Source: Rhodoblastus sp. (lineage in GTDB: Bacteria; Pseudomonadota; Alphaproteobacteria; Rhizobiales; Beijerinckiaceae). Taken from it: a stretch of 64,000 bases of DNA. The number at the start of each line of letters is the position of its first letter. The first letter of the stretch is position 1. Below are positions 46,062 through 54,243 of this stretch, piece by piece. The notes under the pieces are model-generated. The model was not told where the DNA came from. It worked only from the letters and a program-made list of their open reading frames with translations, and made no database searches. A program made the position numbers and the translations under genes. Where the stretch lies: contig NZ_JAGRPM010000030.1 in assembly GCF_019449565.1 (NCBI RefSeq), forward strand, positions 62,001 through 126,000, read 5' to 3'.

Positions 46062-46889
46062 ATGTCCGCAAAGCTGAGTTTGACAAATCTGGCGCCGCTT
46101 TTCCTTTGCGCCGCCTTCTTTGCCGCCCCCCAAGCCGCATTCGCGCAAGTCCAGGACAAATGCGCGGGCTCACAGGATTTTATCCGCGACAAGCAGCCCC
46201 ATGCGCAGGGCCATTACATGTCCTATCTCGCGCCCTGGAATAAGGGCGCGCTGGTCGAGGGACAGGGTTATTGGGAATGTCTCGCCTACAACCGCGAGAC
46301 CTATCCCCATGGCCAGACCATCGCCTGGTCCTGGCCCGACCGGCCGCCGCCCTCGCGCGGCGTCTATAATTTCCTCGCGGTGAATTTCGGCAATTACTAT
46401 GACACGGTCGTTCCGCAGCCGGTTCCGCCCAAAGCGGTCGGCGACATCAAGACGTTGACGCAAAGCTTCGACCTCGCGATCAGCGGCGACCTGGACGGAT
46501 TCGACGTCATCAATGATTTCTTTTTGACGCGCGAACCGGGAAAGTTCGACAACAAGCTGTTTGAAGTCGAGATATTCTTCCATACGCCGGGCTATTCGCA
46601 TGATTACGCGCGCAGCTCCACACAGGTCGGCAAGATCAAGGCGTCAGGGATCGAATGGACGGTCAGCGTCGACAAGCGCGCAGCCAATGGCCATGACATC
46701 CTGATTATCCCGGAGGGCGGCGCGGATCTGCTCTCGCACACCATCGACATCAAGGCGATCCTCGATCAGCTGGTCGCCGCGCAGGTGCTGACCGGCCGCG
46801 AATATTTCAATGGCATGGGCCTTGGCGTGGAAGTCCGCCGCGGTGCCGGAACCCTTGCCATCAAGAAGCTTTCGACAAGCTATGAATAA
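46062..46889 (+). CDS. Secreted GH12-like domain protein
   Basis: The 275-residue protein has a signal peptide (PLFLCAAFFAAPQAAFAQ, cleaved near residue 29) and one domain homologous to that at 24118: LAVNFGNYYD, SGDLDGFDVINDFFLT, FEVEIFFHTP (candidate nucleophile Glu168) and GMGLGVEVRRG (candidate acid/base Glu257). This order matches GH12 endoglucanases/xyloglucanases, so it may trim or bind the exopolysaccharide in the periplasm or outside. The enzyme assignment is inference. GAAAGG lies 14 bases before the ATG. The stop overlaps the start of the next GT4 gene by 8 bases. Confidence 0.65.
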   Translation: MSAKLSLTNLAPLFLCAAFFAAPQAAFAQVQDKCAGSQDFIRDKQPHAQGHYMSYLAPWNKGALVEGQGYWECLAYNRETYPHGQTIAWSWPDRPPPSRGVYNFLAVNFGNYYDTVVPQPVPPKAVGDIKTLTQSFDLAISGDLDGFDVINDFFLTREPGKFDNKLFEVEIFFHTPGYSHDYARSSTQVGKIKASGIEWTVSVDKRAANGHDILIIPEGGADLLSHTIDIKAILDQLVAAQVLTGREYFNGMGLGVEVRRGAGTLAIKKLSTSYE

Positions 46890-48114
46890 GCACGAGCGGG
46901 GCCCTGCCGAGGCCGAAGGAAATGCTCAACCGCTGGAGGCAAATGTGACTGAAGCGCTGGTGGCGGACTCTCACGCCCATTCAAGCGAGCGGCTTTCGAG
47001 CGCTCCGGCGACGAAGCCGCGTCAAATCGTGATGATGGTCTCGCATTATCCCGCCGGAGGCGCGCAGGAAATCATGGCCGATATCGGCCACGGCCTTGCC
47101 GTGAAAAACGCGGGAGTCAAATTGCTCGCGCTCTATCCGCTCGCCGATCCGCCCAAGCCCGGCGAAGACGACTGGTCCTGCGTCGTCCAGACCAAGCCGA
47201 AATCCGTTTTCGGCTTGCTGCGCCTGGCCTGGACCCTTCTGCGCAAATTGCGCGAAAGCTCGCCTGACGCCGTGATCAGCGCCCTGCCCGCCGCCAATAT
47301 CGCCGCCATATTCGGGGCTGCGCTCGCCGCGCCCAAGGCGCGCGTGATCATCACGCATCATTCGCCGATCCAGACCCACAACAAGGTCTTCACCACGATC
47401 GACAGCTGGCTTGGCGCATGGCGCAATGTTTCCGCCATCGTTTCAGTGTCGGACGCCGTGGGGGAGTCTCTCAAGGAAAAGCCCGCCGCCTATCGCGCCA
47501 AATGCCGGACGATCCGCAACGCCCTGCCGCCGCGCATTGAAAAGGCGCTGGCCGAACTGGTCGAAAAGCGGGGCGAACGGACGTCCATTCCAAGAACCGT
47601 GATCGCGACGGGACGCCTTTCGCGCCAGAAGAACTATCCCGTCCTGCTGCGTGCGGCGACGCATCTGCGCGACGTCAAGATCCTGATCGTCGGCGGCGGC
47701 GCGGATATGCAATCGCTTAAGGCCCTCGCACAGGAATTGAAGGTCGAGGACAAAGTCGAGTTTCTGGGTCACAAGCCGCGCGAGGAAGCGCTCGCCTTGC
47801 TGGCGAATGGCGGCATCTTCGCCCAGCCGAGCCTGTTCGAGGGCCACAGCCTCGCTCTGGTTGAGGCCGCCAAGCTGCATCTGCCTTTGATCGTGTCCAA
47901 TGTGCCCGAGCAGGTCGAGGCCATCACGATGGCCGATGGCGCGATTTGCGGCATGCTGGTCGATCCGGCGGACGATCGCGGCCTCGCTGAGGCGATCAGC
48001 CGGACTCTCGATGATCCTGACGCCTATCGGCAATGGTGCGCGAAGTCCAAGGCGCTGGCGGACTCGCTTCGATACGACGACATGATCGCCGCTTATGAGG
48101 AACTTCTGCGCTGA
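46882..48114 (+). CDS. Glycosyltransferase family 4 protein
   Basis: The 410-residue GT-B enzyme starts with a 45-residue disordered tail (after MNKHERGPAEAEGN) and then VMMVSHYPAGGAQEIMADIG. It carries the nucleotide-sugar half TVIATGRLSRQKNYPVLLRA, ILIVGGGADMQSLK and the signature EGHSLALVEAAKLHLPLIV (E-x7-E at EGHSLALVE). It adds one sugar of the exopolysaccharide repeat. It begins inside the preceding gene (ATGAATAA overlap), so it is translationally coupled. It is the last gene of the rightward exopolysaccharide operon, after which a 389-base gap starts the FHA operon. Confidence 0.88.
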   Translation: MNKHERGPAEAEGNAQPLEANVTEALVADSHAHSSERLSSAPATKPRQIVMMVSHYPAGGAQEIMADIGHGLAVKNAGVKLLALYPLADPPKPGEDDWSCVVQTKPKSVFGLLRLAWTLLRKLRESSPDAVISALPAANIAAIFGAALAAPKARVIITHHSPIQTHNKVFTTIDSWLGAWRNVSAIVSVSDAVGESLKEKPAAYRAKCRTIRNALPPRIEKALAELVEKRGERTSIPRTVIATGRLSRQKNYPVLLRAATHLRDVKILIVGGGADMQSLKALAQELKVEDKVEFLGHKPREEALALLANGGIFAQPSLFEGHSLALVEAAKLHLPLIVSNVPEQVEAITMADGAICGMLVDPADDRGLAEAISRTLDDPDAYRQWCAKSKALADSLRYDDMIAAYEELLR

Positions 48115-48503
48115 CCGACGGCGGTTTGAACCGGTCGAAGCCGAGAGCGAAGAAGCAAAATTGACGCGCAAGGCTGCATCGGTCGTCTAGCGAACTCTCG
48201 CCTAAATCAGCCTCGCCATGAACCGCCTCATGCTCACTGCGGCTAATCGGCGTTGCCGCGGACGCGGATCAAAATCCGGACATTCGACGAAGTCCGGCGA
48301 TCGAATTGAAACAAAACAATTTCCTTTAAAAAGCGCGGAACTTCTCGCGGTTCGATGCGTTTTGGCAAAAGCTTTGCCATTGGATGCTGGACCGCCGCGC
48401 GTTGCAAATTTCGCCAGAGAGCCCTTCGCGGTCATCGGAAATACATAGAAAAAGGCATTGATGGTTCGGGGCGGGGCCATGAGCGGCGTTCGTGGGGGAT
48501 GCA
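48115..48503. other. Intergenic region before the FHA-protease operon
   Basis: This 389-base gap includes an AT-richer stretch (48290-48330) that is likely promoter sequence. It has no palindrome I would call an operator and no gene with a good start. Confidence 0.4.
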
Positions 48504-50315
48504 ATGTCGGAAAAGTCTAATACTCAAATCATTCTTCGCTTTATTTCGGGCGCCAAGATCAATCAGATTGACCCATTCGCGCTCGCCGACACCACGGAAA
48601 TAACATTTGGCCGCGAGGCCGGCTCCTCTGTCAGGTTTGACGACCCGAAAGACGATGTCGTGAGCCGCAAACATGCGATCCTGCGTGTCAAGAACAAGGA
48701 TCCATTGTCCTTTGCGATTGAAGATCTCAACAGCAGCAACGGAACCTTCGTCAATGGCCAGCAGGTCCATGGCGAAACGGAATTGCTGCCGGAAGACACA
48801 GTCGAATTCGGCAAGGGCGGTCCCAAATTCTCCTTCGACGTGCAGCCGCGCCCCGACAACATGGCCGCGCGCACGCGGGTGATGAGCGCGGTCGACGCCA
48901 CCGCCACAAGGGCCGTGGACGCGAAGGTGACGCGGGCGGCGGCGACTGCCTCCACGGAAAGCCCGACCTCACAGACGGAGGCGCCCGCCAAAGCCGCGAT
49001 CGGCAAGAATACCGTCCTGACGATGCTTTCGGACGAAAGAAAAAAGACCAGCGAAGTCTGGAAGAAAGCTGTCGCAGCGATCATCGCCTTCGTGGTGGTC
49101 GGCGGCGGCGCCCTTTACTGGCGCCTGCAAAAGGACTCCGAAGCCCAGGCCGCGAAAGTCGCGGCGGAGGCGTCCGCGTCAGCGTCGCAGCAGCTTCATC
49201 CAGTGCTCCAGCAGCTTGGAACCAGCGCGGGCGATATCGTCAACAAATATGGCAATTCGACAGTCTGGATCACCTTCAGCTGGCGGCTGTTCGACAAGGA
49301 AACCGGGCGGCCGATTTTCCACAAGGCCTTTACCTTTGGCGATGGACAGCAGCGAACGACTCTTCCCGCCTATCTCAAAATCGGCGGCAAGATCTATCCC
49401 TGGTTCACGACCGAGGACGAAGAGCACCATAATTATGAAGTCAAGCATGTTGCGGCGGGCAGTGGCTTTGTCGTCAACGAGCAGGGCTTCATCCTGACCA
49501 ACAAGCATGTCGCGGCGGGATGGATGGTTCAGACGGAACCCGAGCGCTATCTTGGAAATTATGGCATCCAGAACGCCTTCATCATCACGCCGCTCGAGAA
49601 GAAAAAGCCGCTGATCGAGGTCGTGTCGCTGAAGAGCTTGCCGGGCGAAATCAGGCGCTGGATTCCGGCGGAAGACGGCGGCGTGCTGTTCAATTCAAGA
49701 ACTGCGAATGTCTTGTCAGGCAGCTTGCGGGGCACGGATATGGCGACGCCCTCGAACAACGCCAGCTTGTTCGGGAAGAATGAATTCCTGGAAGTGCGCT
49801 TCCCAGGCAGCGGCCTGAGCATCAATGCGACGAACGTGCGGGAATCCACGCTCGCGGACGCCGCACTCATCAAGATCGACAGCCCCCAGGCGCTGACGCC
49901 GGTCGAGCTTGCCACCGATGACAGTGTCAAGGTGGGAGAGCGGATGATCGTTCTCGGCTATCCCGCAATTTCGACTTCGACGCTGATGGAGCAAAGTTCT
50001 TCAGAGCGTGGCCAGCGGCGGTCGCGCGTGGAAGTGATCCCCGAGCCTACGGTCACGGAAGGCATCGTCTCCAAGCTTGGCGTGGAAACGACCCAGTCCG
50101 GAAACACGGTGGTGCGCGGAACCTTGGGCGACGCCTTCCAGCTCGGCATCAACACCACGGGCGGCGGCAATAGCGGCGGGCCGGTGTTCAATTCCTCCGG
50201 TAAGGTCGTCGGCTTGTTCACCTATGGCGGGTGTATTCTCGGCGACGCCTGTGTCAGCTACGCCGTGCCGATCAAGCATGGGCGCTATCTCCTCAACCCT
50301 CAAAGGGCGCAGTAG
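48504..50315 (+). CDS. FHA domain-transmembrane-trypsin-like protease
   Basis: The 603-residue protein has a cytoplasmic FHA domain (residues about 20-110: FGREAGSSVRFDD, VSRKHA, SSNGTFVNG), a low-complexity linker and a helix at 188-206. The periplasmic S1 protease domain has His335 (ILTNKHV), Asp452 (TLADAALIKID) and Ser557 (TGGGNSGGPV). FHA domains bind phosphothreonine, so the kinase at 51226 may control the protease across the membrane. ATG 48504 follows GGGGGA; a GTG at 48492 is in frame but less likely. It leads a three-gene operon with the phosphatase (2-base gap). Confidence 0.88.
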   Translation: MSEKSNTQIILRFISGAKINQIDPFALADTTEITFGREAGSSVRFDDPKDDVVSRKHAILRVKNKDPLSFAIEDLNSSNGTFVNGQQVHGETELLPEDTVEFGKGGPKFSFDVQPRPDNMAARTRVMSAVDATATRAVDAKVTRAAATASTESPTSQTEAPAKAAIGKNTVLTMLSDERKKTSEVWKKAVAAIIAFVVVGGGALYWRLQKDSEAQAAKVAAEASASASQQLHPVLQQLGTSAGDIVNKYGNSTVWITFSWRLFDKETGRPIFHKAFTFGDGQQRTTLPAYLKIGGKIYPWFTTEDEEHHNYEVKHVAAGSGFVVNEQGFILTNKHVAAGWMVQTEPERYLGNYGIQNAFIITPLEKKKPLIEVVSLKSLPGEIRRWIPAEDGGVLFNSRTANVLSGSLRGTDMATPSNNASLFGKNEFLEVRFPGSGLSINATNVRESTLADAALIKIDSPQALTPVELATDDSVKVGERMIVLGYPAISTSTLMEQSSSERGQRRSRVEVIPEPTVTEGIVSKLGVETTQSGNTVVRGTLGDAFQLGINTTGGGNSGGPVFNSSGKVVGLFTYGGCILGDACVSYAVPIKHGRYLLNPQRAQ

Positions 50316-50317
50316 GC

Positions 50318-51229
50318 ATGACGAACGCGGCGGGTTCTCCGCAATCGGCAAGGCTTCGGATTGCGGGGGCGATGTTGTCTGATGTGGGCCGCGTTCGCAC
50401 CCTGAACGAGGACGCCGTCGCCTTTGTCATGCCGGCCGGCGACGCCACGACGGACGACAAGGACAGCCTGTTGCTCGTCGCCGACGGCATGGGCGGGCAT
50501 GCGGCCGGCGAAGTCGCCAGCGCGCTGGCGTCCGAAGTCGTGCGCCGCGTGTTCTTTTCCTTGACGGGCGAGGCGCCGGACCTGCTTCGCAACGCCTTCG
50601 ACGCGGCCAATGAGGCGATCCTCGATTACGGCCAGCAACATCCCGAGAGCGCCGGCCTGGGGACCACCTGCACCGCGCTCGCGGTTCGCGGCGGCCGGGT
50701 CTGGCTGGCCCATGTCGGCGACAGTCGCGCCTATTTGCTGCGCGACGGGGCGCTGACCCAGCTCAGCCAGGATCAGACGCTGGTCGCGAAAATGGTGCGC
50801 GACGGCGACATGACGGCCGAAGAGGCCCGGATCAGCATCCACAGCAACATCATCCTGCAGGCGCTGGGAACCAAGCCTGACGTCGAGCCGGAAATCTGGA
50901 CGGAGGGTCTCGCCATCGCGCCGGGCGACGCCATCATCCTGTGCACGGACGGCCTGCATGGGCTGGTTTCGGATGAGGTCATCGCCGAAATCGCGGGGCG
51001 CCTTGCGCCGGGCGACGCCTGCGCGGCCTTGATCCAAAAGGCGCTGGACGCGGGCGGGCATGACAATGTCTCCGTTGGGGTGTTCCGCCTGTCTTCGACC
51101 GGCGAAACTCCCCGCGACCGCACATCGACGGAAACTCGCCAAATCAAGGCCTTTGACGCCCCAACCGGCGATACCGACGACGTCAGCCGCGCGACCCGCC
51201 GCTTGCCGGCTTTTGCGAGGCAGCCATGA
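50318..51229 (+). CDS. PP2C-family serine/threonine phosphatase
   Basis: The 303-residue cytoplasmic protein phosphatase has the PPM motifs in order: NEDAVAFV, VADGMGGHAAGEVAS (metal Asp), GTTCTALAVRGGRVWLAHVG with DSRAYLLRDG, CTDGLHGLVSDEVI, and HDNVSVGVFR. It removes phosphate placed by the kinase encoded directly downstream. The ATG at 50318 follows CAAAGGGCG. The stop overlaps the kinase start (ATGA). The final 40 residues are Thr/Arg-rich and may themselves be phosphorylated. Confidence 0.92.
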   Translation: MTNAAGSPQSARLRIAGAMLSDVGRVRTLNEDAVAFVMPAGDATTDDKDSLLLVADGMGGHAAGEVASALASEVVRRVFFSLTGEAPDLLRNAFDAANEAILDYGQQHPESAGLGTTCTALAVRGGRVWLAHVGDSRAYLLRDGALTQLSQDQTLVAKMVRDGDMTAEEARISIHSNIILQALGTKPDVEPEIWTEGLAIAPGDAIILCTDGLHGLVSDEVIAEIAGRLAPGDACAALIQKALDAGGHDNVSVGVFRLSSTGETPRDRTSTETRQIKAFDAPTGDTDDVSRATRRLPAFARQP

Positions 51230-53070
51230 GCCAGACACGCCGCATTGGACAATTCGAGATCACCGACCAATTGGGCGAAGGAGGAATCGGCCGCGTCTAT
51301 ATTGGGAATGACACGATTCTGGATCGGCAGGTCGCGATCAAATCGCTGCGGCCGGAGCTGGTCAATGACAGCTCCTTCGTCGACCGGTTCCGCATGGAGG
51401 CGAAGAGCCTCGCGCGGCTCAATCATCCCAATATCACGACGCTTTACACGCTCCACGAGGAAGCCGGTCATCTCTACATGATCATGGAGCTTGTGCGCGG
51501 CCGCACGCTCGAAGCCATTCTGCAGGACCGCGCAACGCCCTTCACGACAGAGGAGGCGCTCGCGATTGTCGCACAAGCGGCGGACGGTCTGGCCTACGCG
51601 CATGAAATGGGCATCGTTCATCGCGACATCAAACCCGCCAACCTGATCCTGACGGGCGGCGGCCTGCTCAAGATCATGGATTTCGGCATCGCCCGCCTGC
51701 AGGGATCGCAGCGGATGACGCGCGACGGCAGCGTGGTCGGGACGCTCGCCTATATGTCGCCGGAACAGTGCCGTGGCCAGGAAGCCGACGGACGGAGCGA
51801 TCTCTACAGCCTCGCAATCGTGCTGTACGAGATGCTGACCAAGGATGTGCCATTTTCAGCGTCGAGCGATTACGACCTGATGCAGGCCCATATCAACAAT
51901 GCCCCCGTCCTGCCGTCGCGGCGCGCGCCGGGGATACCGCCGCATGTGGAAAGCGCCCTGATGAAGGCGCTGGCCAAACGGCGCGAGGATCGATTTGCCA
52001 CGATCACGGAATTCAAGCAGGCGCTGGGAGCGCCAGCGTCGCGCACCGAGGCCGTGAATATCGTGCATGGCGTCACGCGGCTCATCGGCTCATCCATGAC
52101 GGCGCATTCGCAGCCCCTTATTTCGGCTGCGTCGCGCGTCTCGCAGTCGGTGCGCAAGAGCGATCTCCCCTTCGCCTTGAGCGGCGTTGCGGTCGGCGTC
52201 GCCGCCGCGCTCCTGTTCGCGGCTGCGATCATCTTCTGGCCGAGCGCCCGCGACACGGGTACGAAGACTGCGGATCTGGGGTCGACCAAGGCCGTCGGCG
52301 TCGTCGCGCCTCAGGTCGCGCGGCAAAGCCAGAATCCCTATTTCCTTCCTGCAGCCGAAAACAAGCCGACGTCGGCTCCCAATTCCAGCGGCGCGACCAA
52401 ATTGGGCTCGGGAGGGAGCCGGCCCCCTTTTGACGTCGCCGCCGAGCCGAATGGCGGCGGCGGAGCGGCGCAGGCGGCGGCGGAAGTCAAACGGCCCGCC
52501 GACAGCGCCGGCTCCGGCGCCCCCGCGCAGGTGACGGTTACGCCGCCGGTAAAAGTCGAGCCCCCATCGACGCCAGTTCCGAAGGAACGCAAATACACGT
52601 CGAAAGAAGTCGTCGCGGCTTATGAAACAAAAGACTTCGCTTCGGCGCGCGAACGCGCCGAAACCTGCGCGAAAGACGGCGACGCCGATTGCCAGTTCTA
52701 TCTCGGGCGAATGTTCGAAGGCGGATTTGGCGGGGCCCAGAATGCTGGCGCCGCCGCCGAATGGTATCGCAAGGCCGCGGAAGCGGGCCAGGCGAGAGCC
52801 TGCTACAATCTCGGCGTTCTCTATTCGAAGGGCAATGGCGTGCCGCTGGACCCGCGCATGGCCGCCGACTGGTTTTCCAAGGCCGCTTACATGAACTATG
52901 CGCCCGCGCAGTTCAATCTGGCCTGGCTCTATGAAACGGGCTCGGGCGTGCCGCGAGATGTGGAACTGGCGCGGCGCTGGTACGGGGAAGCGGCAAAAGC
53001 CGCCGACCCGCAACTCGCGGCCAAAGCACAGGACGCCCTGAATGAATTGAACGCAAAGCGCCGGCGCTGA
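51226..53070 (+). CDS. Transmembrane Ser/Thr protein kinase with Sel1 repeats
   Basis: The 614-residue protein has an N-terminal Hanks-type kinase with the glycine loop GEGGIGRVYIG, Lys39 (VAIKS), Asp134 (HRDIKPANL), Asp152 (MDFGIARLQ) and MSPEQ. A helix at about 315-338 follows, then a proline/alanine-rich linker (about 350-460). The periplasmic part has three Sel1/TPR-like repeats (about 490-600, e.g. YLGRMFEGGFGG and YNLGVLYSKGNGVPLDPRMA). It probably senses envelope state and phosphorylates partners bound by the FHA protein; the PP2C enzyme reverses this. Start ATG 51226 lies in the phosphatase stop. Confidence 0.93.
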   Translation: MSQTRRIGQFEITDQLGEGGIGRVYIGNDTILDRQVAIKSLRPELVNDSSFVDRFRMEAKSLARLNHPNITTLYTLHEEAGHLYMIMELVRGRTLEAILQDRATPFTTEEALAIVAQAADGLAYAHEMGIVHRDIKPANLILTGGGLLKIMDFGIARLQGSQRMTRDGSVVGTLAYMSPEQCRGQEADGRSDLYSLAIVLYEMLTKDVPFSASSDYDLMQAHINNAPVLPSRRAPGIPPHVESALMKALAKRREDRFATITEFKQALGAPASRTEAVNIVHGVTRLIGSSMTAHSQPLISAASRVSQSVRKSDLPFALSGVAVGVAAALLFAAAIIFWPSARDTGTKTADLGSTKAVGVVAPQVARQSQNPYFLPAAENKPTSAPNSSGATKLGSGGSRPPFDVAAEPNGGGGAAQAAAEVKRPADSAGSGAPAQVTVTPPVKVEPPSTPVPKERKYTSKEVVAAYETKDFASARERAETCAKDGDADCQFYLGRMFEGGFGGAQNAGAAAEWYRKAAEAGQARACYNLGVLYSKGNGVPLDPRMAADWFSKAAYMNYAPAQFNLAWLYETGSGVPRDVELARRWYGEAAKAADPQLAAKAQDALNELNAKRRR

Positions 53071-53094
53071 CGCGGGCGTCCTTCGCTGCGCCCC

Positions 53095-53397
53095 TCAGTC
53101 GGTCGTCCCCATGAGACCCCTGCCGCTCTTGCCGCCACCGCCACCAGACGACGCGGTCGAGCGATGGCTGCGGCTCGGGGCGCGCGCATGATGGCTGTGA
53201 TGGCGGCCAGCGCGCGCGCTATGAGAATAGTGATGGTGACGGCCGCCGCCGTGAAAGCGGAGGCCGAAAGGAATACGGAAATAGAATTGCGCTTCCGCCG
53301 ACGGCGCCGGAATGCTGATCACAGCCATCGGAGCGAGAAAAATGGCGATCGCCAGCGCCCTGACGCTGAACGCCTTGCCGAAACTGCCCAAGGACAT
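53095..53397 (-). CDS. Small secreted histidine-rich protein
   Basis: The 100-residue product has a signal peptide (SFGKAFSVRALAIAIFLAPM, cleaved near AEAQ) and a mature tail very rich in His, Arg, Ser and Gly (GGGRHHHYSHSARAGRHHSH). Low complexity suggests metal binding or simple structural use, but no family is recognised. AAGGAG lies just upstream of ATG 53397. It is convergent with the kinase gene across 24 bases. Confidence 0.6.
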   Translation of the reverse strand: MSLGSFGKAFSVRALAIAIFLAPMAVISIPAPSAEAQFYFRIPFGLRFHGGGRHHHYSHSARAGRHHSHHARAPSRSHRSTASSGGGGGKSGRGLMGTTD

Positions 53398-53715
53398 GTC
53401 AACTCCTTGTTCCGATAGGAATTCGCGGATAACCCCAGATGGCGACCCGACGAAAGCCGCTGCAATCAATGACGGAAATTTTCTGCATTTTCATGATACC
53501 GGAGCGCTTGCCTTGCGCAATAGTTCCCCGTTCCCCGCTTGCAATAATTATGAACAATTCCGCCGTTTTTTCGTGAACGCAAGAATGATGCGATCCAGGC
53601 TCGGCCGCAATGGGCGCGGTTCAAGGGCGCCGTCAACGTCAAGCTCGCTTGTCGGGCGTTGAGGACTACGCCACCATGCGCGAAACGCGCATTGCTTCGG
53701 AAAGGCGCGAGCGCA
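53398..53715. other. Intergenic region between divergent genes at 53397 and 53716
   Basis: The 318 bases contain an AT-rich section near 53480-53580, which may hold both promoters. A frame starting with TTG 53659 is only an extension of the following gene. No RNA gene or hairpin stands out. Confidence 0.4.
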
Positions 53716-54204
53716 ATGAACCTTGCTCTGATCTTGCAGCTCCTTGTCTTGCTGACCGTGGCCAATAGCGCACCCGTCGTGATCAAGAGAATTTTCGGCG
53801 GCGCTTTCGCATGGCCGCTCGATTTCGATTGCCGGCTCCGAGACGGCGAGCCCCTGCTCGGCAAATCCAAGACGCTACGGGGCGTCGCGGGCGCGATCTT
53901 CTGCGGCGCGGTTGCGGCGCCGCCAATCGGCCTCGACTGGCGGATCGGCGCCTTGACGGCGGCCGGCTCCATGGCCGGCGATCTGACGTCGAGCTTCATC
54001 AAACGGCGGCTTAGGATGCGGTCAAGCAGCATGGCGCGAGGCCTCGATCAAATTCCCGAAGCCCTGTTTGGCGTCCTCGCCGCCCGGGCTGCGATACCGA
54101 TTGGCGTCGCCGAAATCGTCATTGTCACGCTGGTCTTCTTTTGCGGCCAGGTGATCGTTTCACGCGGCGCCCATGCGATGGGCCTTCGCGACGAGCCCTA
54201 TTGA
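53716..54204 (+). CDS. CDP-archaeol synthase-like (DUF46) membrane protein
   Basis: This 162-residue protein has three to four hydrophobic helices and the CarS-like motifs GKSKTLRGVAGAIFCG, TAAGSMAGDLTSSFIKRRL and GLDQIPEALFGVL. These define PF01864-type CTP:phospholipid cytidylyltransferases. In archaea the enzyme makes CDP-archaeol; in bacteria the role is unproven, but a CDP-activated lipid head group is plausible. ATG 53716 is better than the TTG extension to 53659. It stands apart from other lipid genes. Confidence 0.75.
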   Translation: MNLALILQLLVLLTVANSAPVVIKRIFGGAFAWPLDFDCRLRDGEPLLGKSKTLRGVAGAIFCGAVAAPPIGLDWRIGALTAAGSMAGDLTSSFIKRRLRMRSSSMARGLDQIPEALFGVLAARAAIPIGVAEIVIVTLVFFCGQVIVSRGAHAMGLRDEPY

Positions 54205-54209
54205 CGCCC

Positions 54210-54243
54210 CTCAGCCAAGGCTCTTGCTCAGCCAAGGCTCTTG
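54210..54243. repeat. Perfect 17-bp tandem duplication
   Basis: CTCAGCCAAGGCTCTTG occurs twice in direct succession. The right copy encodes the last four codons and stop of the phosphoesterase gene on the minus strand; the left copy lies just past its stop. It looks like a recent slippage event. Confidence 0.9.

Noticed and set aside
54210..54243. Possible start of a CRISPR-like or satellite array
   Set aside because: Only two adjacent copies without spacers; it is a simple tandem duplication.
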